NCBI RefSeq assembly: GCF_016808335.1
Contig: NC_053150.1
Location: forward strand, 26,246,538 to 26,310,537
DNA from: Panicum virgatum
Lineage: Eukaryota > Streptophyta > Magnoliopsida > Poales > Poaceae
Direction: 5' to 3'
Length of the DNA: 64,000 nt
Shown here in pieces: positions 45,427 through 58,810 of the stretch (positions within the stretch are counted from its first letter, which is position 1; each line of letters starts with the position of its first letter). The notes below the pieces were generated by a model. That model saw only the letters and a program-made list of their open reading frames with translations, was not told where the DNA came from and searched no databases. The position numbers and the translations under genes are program-made.

Positions 45427-48400
45427 GTGTGCCACGAAGTCACGTCGGGATTTTTCACAACGAACGCACCCAATCAACTACATTGGACCCTAAACTCTTG
45501 TTTTGGTGCGCTGCATAGTGTTTGGGAGCATTTGGGATTGTTTCGTAACTGCATGAAACTCAGTGCAAAACAGTGTGAATTGGTGCATTTAATGCACAAG
45601 TACGTGCCACGAAGTCACATCGGGAGTTTTTGCAACGAACACACCCAATCCACTCCATTGGACCCTAAACTCATGTTTTGGTGCGTTGCATAGTGTTTGG
45701 GTGCATTCGGGATCGTTTCGTAACCGCATGAAACTCAATGCAAAACAGGGTGAACTAGTGCAATTAATGCGAAAGCTCGTTCCACGAAATCACGCCGGGA
45801 TTTTTCTCTACGAACGCACCCAGTCCACCCCATTAGACCCTAAACTCAAGTTTTGGTCCGTTGCATAGTGTTTGGGTGCATTTGAGATCGTTTCATAACT
45901 GCATGAAACTCGGTGCAAAACAGATTGAACTGGTGCAATTAAATCAAAAGTACGTGCCACGAAGTCACGTTCGGATTTTTCGCAACGAACGCACCCAATC
46001 CACCCCATTGGACCCTAAACTCATGTTTTGGTGCGTTGTATAGTGTTTTGGTGCATTTGGGATCATTTCGTAACTCCATGAAACTCGATGCAAAATATGG
46101 TGAACTGGTGCAATTAATGCAAAAGTTCGTGCAATGAAGTCACGTAGAGATTATTTGCAACGAATGCACACAATCCACCCCATTGGACCCTAAACTCATG
46201 TTTTGGTAAGTTTCATAGTGTTTGGGTTCATCTATTATCGTTTCGTAACTGCATAAAACTTGGTGCAAAACGGTGTGAACTGGTGCAATTAATGCAAAAG
46301 TGTGTGCCACGAAGTCACGTCGGGATTTTTCACAACGAACGCACCCAATCAACCACATTGGACCCTAAACTCATGTTTTGGTGTGCTGCATAGTGTTTGG
46401 GAGCATTTGGGATTGTTTCGTAACTGCATGAAACTCAGTGCAAAACAGTGTGAATTGGTGCAATTAATGCACAAGTACGTGCCACGAAGTCACATCGGGA
46501 GTTTTTGCAACGAACACACCCAATCCACTCCATTGGACCCTAAACTCATGTTTTGGTGCGTTGCATAGTGTTTGGGTGCATTCGGGATCGTTTCGTAACT
46601 GCATGAAACTCGATGCAAAACAGGGTGAACTAGTGCAATTAATGCGAAAGCTCGTGCCGCAAAATCACGCCGGGATTTTTCTCTACGAACGCACCCAGTC
46701 CACCCCATTAGACCCTAAACTCATGTTTTGGTCCGTTGCATACTGTTTGGGTGCATTTGGGATCGTTTCATAACTGCATGAAACTCGGTGCAAAACAGAT
46801 TGAACTGGTGCAATTAAATCAAAAGTTTGTGCCACGAAGTCACGTTCGGATTTTTCGCAACGAACGCAACCAATCCACCCCATTGGACCCTAAACTCATG
46901 TTTTGGTGCGTTGTATAGTGTTTGGGTGCATTTGGGATCATTTCGTAACTCCATGAAACTCGATGCAAAATAGGGTGAACTGGTGCAATTAATGCAAAAG
47001 TTCGTGCAATGAAGTCACGTAGAGATTTTTTGCAACGAATGCACCCAATCCACCCCTTTGGACCCTAAACTCATGTTTTGGTAAGTTTCATAGTGTTTGG
47101 GTTCATTTATTATCGTTTCGTAACTGCATAAAACTTGGTGCAAAACGGTGTGAACTGGTGCAATTAATGCAAAAGTGTGTGCCACGAAGTCACGTCCGGA
47201 TTTTTCACAACGAACGCACCCAATCAACCACATTGGACCCTAAACTCATGTTTTGGTGCGCTTCATAGTGTTTGGGAGCATTTGGGATTGTTTTTTAACT
47301 GCATGAAACTCAGTGCAAAACAGTGTGAATTGGTGCAATTAATGCACAAGTACATGCCACGAAGTCACATCGGGAGTTTTTGCAACGAACACACCCAATC
47401 CACTCCATTGGACCCTAAACTCAAGTTTTGGTGCGTTGCATAGTGTTTGGCTGCATTCGGGATCGTTTCGTAACCGCATGAAACTCGATGCAAAACAGGG
47501 TGAACTAGTGCAATTAATGCGAAAGCTCGTGCCACGAAATCACGCCGGGATTTTTCTCTACGAACGCACCCAGTCCACCCCATTAGACCCTAAACTCAAG
47601 TTTTGGTCCGTTGCATAGTGTTTGGGTGCATTTGGGATCGTTTCATAACTGCATGAAACTCGGTGCAAAACAGATTGAACTGGTGCAATTAAATCAAAAG
47701 TTTGTGCCACGAAGTCACGTTCGGATTTTTCGCAACGAACGCAACCAATCCACCCCATTGGACCCTAAACTCATGTTTTGGTGCGTTGTATAGTGTTTGG
47801 GTGCATTTGGGATCATTTCGTAACTCCATGAAACTCGATGCAAAATAGGGTGAACTGGTGCAATTAATGCAAAAGTTCGTGCAATGAAGTCACGTAGAGA
47901 TTTTTTGCAACGAATGCACCCAATCCACCCCTTTGGACCCTAAACTCATGTTTTGGTAAGTTTCATAGTGTTTGGGTTCATTTATTATCGTTTCGTAACT
48001 GCATAAAACTTGGTGCAAAACGGTGTGAACTGGTGCAATTAATGCAAAAGTGTGTGCCACGAAGTCACGTCGGGATTTTTCACAACGAACGCACCCAATC
48101 AACTACATTGGACCCTAAACTCTTGTTTTGGTGCGCTGCATAGTGTTTGGGAGCATTTGGGATTGTTTCGTAACTGCATGAAACTCAGTGCAAAACAGTG
48201 TGAATTGGTGCATTTAATGCACAAGTACGTGCCACGAAGTCACATCGGGAGTTTTTGCAACGAACACACCCAATCCACTCCATTGGACCCTAAACTCATG
48301 TTTTGGTGCGTTGCATAGTGTTTGGGTACATTCGGGATCGTTTCGTAACCGCATGAAACTCAATGCAAAACAGGGTGAACTAGTGCAATTAATGCGAAAG

Positions 48401-50676
48401 CTCGTGCCACGAAATCACGCCGGGATTTTTCTCTACGAACGCACCCAGTCCACCCCATTAGACCCTAAACTCAAGTTTTGGTCCGTTGCATAGTGTTTGG
48501 GTGCATTTGAGATCGTTTCATAACTGCATGAAACTCGGTGCAAAACAGATTGAACTGGTGCAATTAAATCAAAAGTACGTGCCACGAAGTCACGTTCGGA
48601 TTTTTCGCAACGAACGCACCCAATCCACCCCATTGGACCCTAAACTCATGTTTTGGTGCGTTGTATAGTGTTTTGGTCCATTTGGGATCATTTCGTAACT
48701 CCATGAAACTCGATGCAAAATATGGTGAACTGGTGCAATTAATGCAAAAGTTCGTGCAATGAAGTCACGTAGAGATTATTTGCAACGAATGCACACAATC
48801 CACCCCATTGGACCCTAAACTCATGTTTTGGTAAGTTTCATAGTGTTTGGGTTCATCTATTATCGTTTCGTAACTGCATAAAACTTGGTGCAAAACGGTG
48901 TGAACTGGTGCAATTAATGCAAAAGTGTGTGCCACGAAGTCACGTCGGGATTTTTCACAACGAACGCACCCAATCAACCACATTGGACCCTAAACTCATG
49001 TTTTGGTGTGCTGCATAGTGTTTGGGAGCATTTGGGATTGTTTCGTAACTGCATGAAACTCAGTGCAAAACAGTGTGAATTGGTGCAATTAATGCACAAG
49101 TACGTGCCACGAAGTCACATCGGGAGTTTTTGCAACGAACACACCCAATCCACTCCATTGGACCCTAAACTCATGTTTTGGTGCGTTGCATAGTGTTTGG
49201 GTGCATTCGGGATCGTTTCGTAACTGCATGAAACTCGATGCAAAACAGGGTGAACTAGTGCAATTAATGCGAAAGCTCGTGCCGCAAAATCACGCCGGGA
49301 TTTTTCTCTACGAACGCACCCAGTCCACCCATTAGACCCTAAACTCATGTTTTGGTCCGTTGCATACTGTTTGGGTGCATTTGGGATCGTTTCATAACTG
49401 CATGAAACTCGGTGCAAAACAGATTGAACTGGTGCAATTAAATCAAAAGTTTGTGCCACGAAGTCACGTTCGGATTTTTTCGCAACGAACGCAACCAATC
49501 CACCCCATTGGACCCTAAACTCATGTTTTGGTGCGTTGTATAGTGTTTGGGTGCATTTGGGATCATTTCGTAACTCCATGAAACTCGATGCAAAATAGGG
49601 TGAACTGGTGCAATTAATGCAAAAGTTCGTGCAATGAAGTCACGTAGAGATTTTTTGCAACGAATGCACCCATCCACCCCTTTGGACCCTAAACTCATGT
49701 TTTGGTAAGTTTCATAGTGTTTGGGTTCATTTATTATCGTTTCGTAACTGCATAAAACTTGGTGCAAAACGGTGTGAACTGGTGCAATTAATGCAAAAGT
49801 GTGTGCCACGAAGTCACGTCCGGATTTTTCACAACGAACGCACCCAATCAACCACATTGGACCCTAAACTCATGTTTTGGTGCGCTTCATAGTGTTTGGG
49901 AGCATTTGGGATTGTTTTTTAACTGCATGAAACTCAGTGCAAAACAGTGTGAATTGGTGCAATTAATGCACAAGTACATGCCACGAAGTCACATCGGGAG
50001 TTTTTGCAACGAACACACCCCAATCCACTCCATTGGACCCTAAACTCAAGTTTTGGTGCGTTGCATAGTGTTTGGCTGCATTCGGGATCGTTTCGTAACC
50101 GCATGAAACTCGATGCAAAACAGGGTGAACTAGTGCAATTAATGCGAAAGCTCGTGCCACGAAATCACGCCGGGATTTTTCTCTACGAACGCACCCAGTC
50201 CACCCCATTAGACCCTAAACTCAAGTTTTGGTCCGTTGCATAGTGTTTGGGTGCATTTGGGATCGTTTCATAACTGCATGAAACTCGGTGCAAAACAGAT
50301 TGAACTGGTGCAATTAAATCAAAAGTTCGTGCCACGAAGTCACGTTCGGATTTTTCGCAACGAACGCACCCAATCCACCCCATTGGACCCTAAACTCATG
50401 TTTTGGTGCGTTGTATAGTGTTTTGGTGCATTTGGGATCATTTCGTAACTCCATTAAACTCGATGCAAAATAGGGTGAACTGGTGCAATTAATGCAAAAG
50501 TTCGTGCAATGAAGTCACGTAGAGATTTTTTGCAACGAATGCACCCAATCCACCCCATTGGACCCTAAACTCATGTTTTGGTAAGTTTCATAGTGTTTGG
50601 GTTCATCTATTATCGTTTCGTAACTGCATAAAACTTGGTGCAAAACGGTGTGAACTGGTGCAATTAATGCAAAAGT
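45427..50676 (+). repeat. Tandem duplication of a 15-monomer block (2 x about 2625 bp)
   Basis: Three successive pentamers (45427, 46302, 47177) reappear in the same order with the same private variants at 48052, 48927 and 49801. Examples of shared variants: CAATCAACTACATTGG in the first, GTGTGCTGCATAG in the second, GCGCTTCATAG and TTGTTTTTTAACTG in the third. The copies differ by scattered bases and by single-base indels concentrated after 49.3 kb. Confidence 0.88.
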
Positions 50677-51180
50677 GTGTGCCACGAAGTCACGTCGGGA
50701 TTTTTCACAACGAACGCACCCAATCAACCACATTGGACCCTAAACTCATGTTTTGGTGCGCTGCATAGTGTTTGGGAGCATTTGGGATTGTTTCGTAACT
50801 GCATAAAACTCAGTGCAAAACAGTGTGAATTGGTGCAATTAATGCACAAGTACGTGCCACGAAGTCACATCGGGATTTTTTTTGCAACGAACACACCCAA
50901 TCCACTCCATTGGACCCTAAACTCATGTTTTGGTGCGTTGCATAGTGTTTGGGTGCATTCGGGATCGTTTCGTAACCGCATAACACTCGATGCAAAACAG
51001 GGTGAACTAGTGCAATTAATGCGAAAGCTCGTGCCACGAAATCATGCCGGGATTTTTCTCTACGAACGCACCCAGTCCACCCCATTAGACCCTAAACTCA
51101 TGTTTTGGTCCGTTGCATAGTGTTTGGGTGCATTTGGGATCGTTTCATAACTGCATGAAACTCGGTGCAAAACAGATTGA

Positions 51181-52640
51181 ACTTGGTGCAATTAAATCAA
51201 AAGTTTGTGCCACGAAGTCACGTTCGGATTTTTCGCAACGAACGCACCCAATCCACCCCATTGGACCCTAAACTCATGTTTTGGTGCGTTGTATAGTGTT
51301 TGGGTGCATTTGGGATCATTTCGTAACTCCATGAAACTCGATGCAAAATAGGGTGAACTGGTGCAATTAATGCAAAAGTTCGTGCAATGAAGTCACTGTA
51401 GGGATTTTTTGCAACGAATGCACACAATCCACCCCATTGGACCCTAAACTCATGTTTTGGTAAGTTTCATAGTGTTTGGGTTCATCTATTATCGTTTCGT
51501 AACTGCATAAAACTCAGGTGCAAAACGGTGTGAACTGGTGCAATTAATGCAAAAGTGTGTGCCACGAAGTCACGTCGGGATTTTTCACAACGAACGCACC
51601 CAATCAACCACATTGGAACCCTAAACTCATGTTTTGGTGCGCTGCATTGTGTTTGGGAGCATTGGGATTGTTTCGTAACTGCATGAAACTCAGTGCAAAA
51701 CAGTGTGAATTGGTGCAATTAATGCACAAGTACGTGCCACGAAGTCACATCGGGATTTTTTGCAACGAACACACCCAATCCACTCCATTGGACCCTAAAC
51801 TCATGTTTTGGTGCGTTGCATAGTGTTTGGGGCATTCGGGATCGTTTCGTAACCGCATGAACTCGATGCAAAAACAGGGTGAACTAGTGCATTAATGCGA
51901 AAGCTCGTGCCACGAAATCACGCCGGGATTTTTCTCTGACGAACGCACCCAGTCCACCCCATTAGACCTAAACTCATGTTTTGGTCTGTTGCATAGTGTT
52001 TGGGGTGCATTTGGGATCGTTTCATAACTGCAATGAAACTCGGTGCAAAACAGATTGAACTGGTGCACTAAATCAAAAAGTTCGTGCCAGGAAGTCACGT
52101 TCGGATTTTTCGCAACGAACGCATCCAATCCACCCCATTGGACCCTAACTCATGTTTTGGTGCGTTGTATAGTGTTTTGGTGCCTTTGGGATTAATTCGT
52201 AACTCCATGAAAACTCGATGCAAAATAGGGTGAACTGGTGCAATTAATGCAAAAGTTCGTGCAATGAGTCACGTAGAGGATTTTTTGCAACGAATGCACC
52301 CAATCCACCCCATTGGACCCTAAACTCATGTTTTGGTAAGTTTCATAGTGTTTGGGTTCATCTATTATCGTTTCGTAACTGCATAAAACTTGGTGCAAAA
52401 CTGGTGTGAACTGGTGCAATTAATGCAAAAGTGTGTGCCACTGAAGTCACGTCGGGATTTTTCGACAACGAACGCACCCAATCAACCACATTGGACCCTA
52501 AACTCATGTTTTGGTGCGCTTGCATAGTGTTTGGGAGCATTTGGGATTGTTTCGTAACTGCATAAAACTCAGTGCAAAACAGTGTGAATTGGTGCAATTA
52601 ATGCACAAGTACGTGCCACGAAGTCACATCGGGATTTTTT
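51181..52640 (+). other. Region of dense single-base indels
   Basis: Compared with neighbouring pentamers there are some 20 or more one-base insertions or deletions in about 1.45 kb, for example AACTTGGTGCAATT, TTTGGGGCATTCGG, CAAAAACAGGG, CTCTGACGAACG, AGACCTAAACTC and CACTGAAGTCACG. Such events are rare elsewhere in the window. The likeliest cause is unpolished consensus rather than biology. Confidence 0.75.
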
Positions 52641-53309
52641 CAACGAACACACCCAATCCACTCCATTGGACCCTAAACTCATGTTTTGGTGCGTTGCATA
52701 GTGTTTGGGTGCATTCGGGATCGTTTCGTAACCGCATAACACTCGATGCAAAACAGGGTGAACTAGTGCAATTAATGCGAAAGCTCGTGCCACGAAATCA
52801 TGCCGGGATTTTTCTCTACTAACGCACCCAGTCCACCCCATTAGACCCTAAACTCATATTTTGGTCCGTTGCATAGTGTTTGGGTGCATTTGGGATCGTT
52901 TCATAACTGCATGAAACTCGGTGCAAAACAGATTGAACTGGTGCAATTAAATCAAAAGTTTGTGCCACGAAGTCACGTTCGGATTTTTCGCAACGAACGC
53001 ACCCAATCCACCCCATTGGACCCTAAACTCATGTTTTGGTGCGTTGTATAGTGTTTGGGTGCATTTGGGATCATTTCGTAACTCCATGAAACTCGATGCA
53101 AAATAGGGTGAACTGGTGCAATTAATGCAAAAGTTCGTGCAATGAAGTCACGTAGGGATTTTTTGCAACGAATGCACACAATCCACACCATTGGACCCTA
53201 AACTCATGTTTTGGTAAGTTTCATAGTGTTTGGGTTCATCTATTATCGTTTCGTAACTGCATAAAACTCGGTGCAAAACGGTGTGAACTGGTGAAATTAA
53301 TGCAAAAGT

Positions 53310-56300
53310 GTGTGCCACGAAGTCACGTCGGGATTTTTCACAACGAACGCACCCAATCAACCACATTGGACCCTAAACTCATGTTTTGGTGGGCTGCATT
53401 GTGTTTGGGAGCATTTGGGATTGTTTCGTAACTGCATGAAACTCACTGCAAAACAGTGTGAATTGGTGCAATTAATGCACAAGTACGTGGCACGAAGTCA
53501 CATCGGGATTTTTTTGCAACGAACACACCCAATCCACTCCATTGGACCCTAAACTCATGTTTTGGTGCGTTGCATAGTGTTTGGGTGCATTCGGGATCGT
53601 TTCGTAACCGCATGAAACTCGATGCAAAACAGGGTGAACTAGTGCAATTAATGCGAAAGCTCGTGCCACGAAATCACGCCGGGATTTTTCTCTACGAACG
53701 CACCCAGTCCACCCCATTAGACCCTAACTCATGTTTTGGTCCGTTGCATAGTGTTTGGGTGCATTTGGGATCGTTTCATAACTGCATGAAACTCGGTGCA
53801 AAACAGATTGAACTGGTGCAATTAAATCAAAAGTTCGTGCCACGAAGTCACATTCGGATTTCTCGCAACGAACGCACCCAATCCACCCCATTGGACCCTA
53901 AACTCATGTTTTGGTGCGTTGTATAGTGTTTGGGTGCATTTGGGATCATTTCGTAACTCCATGAAACTCGATGCAAAATAGGGTGAACTGGTGCAATTAA
54001 TGCAAAAGTTCGTTCAATGAAGTCACGTAGAGATTTTTTTGCAACGAATGCACCCAATCCACCCCATTGGACCCTAAACTCATGTTTTGGTAAGTTTCAT
54101 AGTGTTTGGGTTCATCTATTATCGTTTCGTAACTGCATAAAACTCGGTGCAAAACGGTGTGAACTGGTGCAATTAATGCAAAAGTGTGTGCCACGAAGTC
54201 ACGTCGGGATTTTTCACAACGAACGCACCCAATCAACCACATTGGACCCTAAACTCATGTTTTGGTGCGCTGCATAGTGTTTGGGAACATTTGGGATTGT
54301 TTCGTAACTGCATAAAACTCAGTGCAAAACAGTGTGAATTGGTGCAATTAATGCACAAGTACGTGCCACGAAGTCACATCGGGATTTTTTTGCAACGAAC
54401 ACACCCAATCCACTCCATTGGACCCTAAACTCATGTTTTGGTGCGTTGCATAGTGTTTGGGTGCATTCGGGATCGTTTCGTAACCGCATAACACTCGATG
54501 CAAAACAGGGTGAACTAGTGCAATTAATGCGAAAGCTCGTGCCACGAAATCACGCCGGGATTTTTCTCTACTAACGCACCCAGTCCACCCCATTAGACCC
54601 TAAACTCATATTTTGGTCCGTTGCATAGTGTTGGGTGCATTTGGGATCGTTTCATAACTGCATGAAACTCGGTGCAAAACAGATTGAACTGGTGCAATTA
54701 AATCAAAAGTTTGTGCCACGAAGTCACGTTCGGATTTTTCGCAACGAACGCACCCAATCCACCCCATTGGACCCTAAACTCATGTTTTGGTGCGTTGTAT
54801 AGTGTTTGGGTGCATTTGGGATCATTTCGTAACTCCATGAAACTCGATCCAAAATAGGGTGAACTGGTGCAATTAATGCAAAAGTTCGTGCAATGAAGTC
54901 ACGTAGGGATTTTTTGCAACGAATGCACACAATCCACAACATTGGACCCTAAACTCATGTTTTGGTAAGTTTCATAGTGTTTGGGTTCATCTATTATCGT
55001 TTCGTAACTGCATAAAACTCGGTGCAAAACGGTGTGAACTGGTGAAATTAATGCAAAAGTGTGTGCCACGAAGTCACGTCGGGATTTTTCACAACGAACG
55101 CACCCAATCAACCACATTGGACCCTAAACTCATGTTTTGGTGGGCTGCATTGTGTTTGGGAGCATTTGGGATTGTTTCGTAACTGCATGAAACTCACTGC
55201 AAAACAGTGTGAATTGGTGCAATTAATGCACAAGTACGTGCCACGAAGTCACATCGGGATTTTTTGCAACGAACACACCCAATCCACTCCATTGGACCCT
55301 AAACTCATGTTTTGGTGCGTTGCATAGTGTTTGGGTGCATTCGGGATCGTTTCGTAACCGCATGAAACTCGATGCAAAACAGGGTGAACTAGTGCAATTA
55401 ATGCGAAAGCTCGTGCCACGAAATCACGCCGGGATTTTTCTCTACGAACGCACCCAGTCCACCCCATTAGACCCTAAACTCATGTTTTGGTCCGTTGCAT
55501 AGTGTTTGGGTGCATTTGGGATCGTTTCATAACTGCATGAAACTCGGTGCAAAACAGATTGAACTGGTGCAATTAAATCAAAAGTTCGTGCCACGAAGTC
55601 ACATTCGGATTTCTCGCAACGAACGCACCCAATCCACCCCATTGGACCCTAAACTCATGTTTTGGTGCGTTGTATAGTGTTTGGGTGCATTTGGGATCAT
55701 TTCGTAACTCCATGAAACTCGATGCAAAATAGGGTGAACTGGTGCAATTAATGCAAAAGTTCGTTCAATGAAGTCACGTAGAGATTTTTTGCAACGAATG
55801 CACCCAATCCACCCCATTGGACCCTAAACTCATGTTTTGGTAAGTTTCATAGTGTTTGGGTTCATCTATTATCGTTTCGTAACTGCATAAAACTCGGTGC
55901 AAAACGGTGTGAACTGGTGCAATTAATGCAAAAGTGTGTGCCACGAAGTCACGTCGGGATTTTTCACAACGAACGCACCCAATCAACCACATTGGACCCT
56001 AAACTCATGTTTTGGTGCGCTGCATAGTGTTTGGGAACATTTGGGATTGTTTCGTAACTGCATAAAACTCAGTGCAAAACAGTGTGAATTGGTGCAATTA
56101 ATGCACAAGTACGTGCCACGAAGTCACATCGGGATTTTTTGCAACGAACACACCCAATCCACTCCATTGGACCCTAAACTCATGTTTTGGTGCGTTGCAT
56201 AGTGTTTGGGTGCATTCGGGATCGTTTCGTAACCGCATAACACTCGATGCAAAACAGGGTGAACTAGTGCAATTAATGCGAAAGCTCGTGCCACGAAATC

Positions 56301-58559
56301 ACGCCGGGATTTTTCTCTACTAACGCACCCAGTCCACCCCATTAGACCCTAAACTCATATTTTGGTCCGTTGCATAGTGTTGGGTGCATTTGGGATCGTT
56401 TCATAACTGCATGAAACTCGGTGCAAAACAGATTGAACTGGTGCAATTAAATCAAAAGTTTGTGCCACGAAGTCACGTTCGGATTTTTCGCAACGAACGC
56501 ACCCAATCCACCCCATTGGACCCTAAACTCATGTTTTGGTGCGTTGTATAGTGTTTGGGTGCATTTGGGATCATTTCGTAACTCCATGAAACTCGATCCA
56601 AAATAGGGTGAACTGGTGCAATTAATGCAAAAGTTCGTGCAATGAAGTCACGTAGGGATTTTTTGCAACGAATGCACACAATCCACAACATTGGACCCTA
56701 AACTCATGTTTTGGTAAGTTTCATAGTGTTTGGGTTCATCTATTATCGTTTCGTAACTGCATAAAACTCGGTGCAAAACGGTGTGAACTGGTGAAATTAA
56801 TGCAAAAGTGTGTGCCACGAAGTCACGTCGGGATTTTTCACAACGAACGCACCCAATCAACCACATTGGACCCTAAACTCATGTTTTGGTGGGCTGCATT
56901 GTGTTTGGGAGCATTTGGGATTGTTTCGTAACTGCATGAAACTCACTGCAAAACAGTGTGAATTGGTGCAATTAATGCACAAGTACGTGCCACGAAGTCA
57001 CATCGGGATTTTTTGCAACGAACACACCCAATCCACTCCATTGGACCCTAAACTCATGTTTTGGTGCGTTGCATAGTGTTTGGGTGCATTCGGGATCGTT
57101 TCGTAACCGCATGAAACTCGATGCAAAACAGGGTGAACTAGTGCAATTAATGCGAAAGCTCGTGCCACGAAATCACGCCGGGATTTTTCTCTACGAACGC
57201 ACCCAGTCCACCCCATTAGACCCTAAACTCATGTTTTGGTCCGTTGCATAGTGTTTGGGTGCATTTGGGATCGTTTCATAACTGCATGAAACTCGGTGCA
57301 AAACAGATTGAACTGGTGCAATTAAATCAAAAGTTCGTGCCACGAAGTCACATTCGGATTTCTCGCAACGAACGCACCCAATCCACCCCATTGGACCCTA
57401 AACTCATGTTTTGGTGCGTTGTATAGTGTTTGGGTGCATTTGGGATCATTTCGTAACTCCATGAAACTCGATGCAAAATAGGGTGAACTGGTGCAATTAA
57501 TGCAAAAGTTCGTTCAATGAAGTCACGTAGAGATTTTTTGCAACGAATGCACCCAATCCACCCCATTGGACCCTAAACTCATGTTTTGGTAAGTTTCATA
57601 GTGTTTGGGTTCATCTATTATCGTTTCGTAACTGCATAAAACTCGGTGCAAAACGGTGTGAACTGGTGCAATTAATGCAAAAGTGTGTGCCACGAAGTCA
57701 CGTCGGGATTTTTCACAACGAACGCACCCAATCAACCACATTGGACCCTAAACTCATGTTTTGGTGCGCTGCATAGTGTTTGGGAACATTTGGGATTGTT
57801 TCGTAACTGCATAAAACTCAGTGCAAAACAGTGTGAATTGGTGCAATTAATGCACAAGTACGTGCCACGAAGTCACATCGGGATTTTTTGCAACGAACAC
57901 ACCCAATCCACTCCATTGGACCCTAAACTCATGTTTTGGTGCGTTGCATAGTGTTTGGGTGCATTCGGGATCGTTTCGTAACCGCATAACACTCGATGCA
58001 AAACAGGGTGAACTAGTGCAATTAATGCGAAAGCTCGTGCCACGAAATCACGCCGGGATTTTTCTCTACGAACGCACCCAGTCCACCCCATTAGACCCTA
58101 AACTCATGTTTTGGTCCGTTGCATAGTGTTTGGGTGCATTTGGGATCGTTTCATAACTGCATGAAACTCGGTGCAAAACAGATTGAATTGGTGCAATTAA
58201 ATCAAAAGTTTGTGCCACGAAGTCACGTTCGGATTTTTCGCAACGAACGCACCCAATCCACCCCATTGGACCCTAAACTCATGTTTTGGTGCGTTGTATA
58301 GTGTTTGGGTGCATTTGGGATCATTTCGTAACTCCATGAAACTCGATGCAAAATAGGGTGAACTGGTGCAATTAATGCAAAAGTTCGTGCAATGAAGTCA
58401 TGTAGGGATTTTTTGCAACGAATGCACACAATCCACCCCATTGGACCCTAAACTCATGTTTTGGTAAATTTCATAGTGTTTGGGTTCATCTATTATCGTT
58501 TCGTAACTGCATAAAACTCAGTGCAAAACGGTGTGAACTGGTGCGATTAATGCAAAAGT
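53310..58559 (+). repeat. Tandem 10-monomer block in three copies (about 1750 bp each)
   Basis: Two pentamer subtypes alternate: type a at 53310, 55061 and 56810 (GGGCTGCATTGTG, AAACTCACTGC) and type b at 54186, 55936 and 57685 (GGGAACATTTGG). The first two type b copies also share private variants (TAGTGTTGGGTGC at about 54630 and 56380; CGATCCAAAATAG at about 54848 and 56596) that the third lacks. The unit of recent expansion is therefore a decamer. Confidence 0.88.
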
Positions 58560-58810
58560 GTGTGCCACGAAGTCACGTCGGGATTTTTCACAACGAACGC
58601 ACCCAATCAACCACATTGGACCCTAAACTCATGTTTTGGTGCGCTGCATTGTGTTTGGGAGCATTTGGGATTATTTCGTAACTGCATGAAACTCAGTGCA
58701 AAACAGTGTGAATTGGTGCAATTAATGCACAAGTACGTGCCACGAAGTCACATCGGGATTTTTTGCAACGAACACACCCAATCCACTCCATTGGACCCTA
58801 AACTCATGTT

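Larger units (their letters stand above)
44541..58810 (+). repeat. Higher-order repeat A: 5-monomer unit of 875 bp, 16 full copies
   Basis: Five distinguishable monomers repeat in fixed order, each marked by a short phrase: (1) AAAAGTGTGTGCC, (2) GCACAAGTACGTGCC with GGGAGTTTTTGC or GGGATTTTTTGC, (3) GCGAAAGCTCGTGCC with CCCAGTCCACCCCATTAGA, (4) TTAAATCAAAAGTT, (5) TTCGTGCAATGAAGTC with TAAGTTTCATAG. Unit starts fall at 44552, 45427, 46302, 47177, 48052 and onward to 58560, at 874-876 bp steps except in the noisy part around 51.5-53.3 kb. Copies are far more alike than neighbouring monomers are, as in actively homogenised centromere arrays. Confidence 0.92.
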
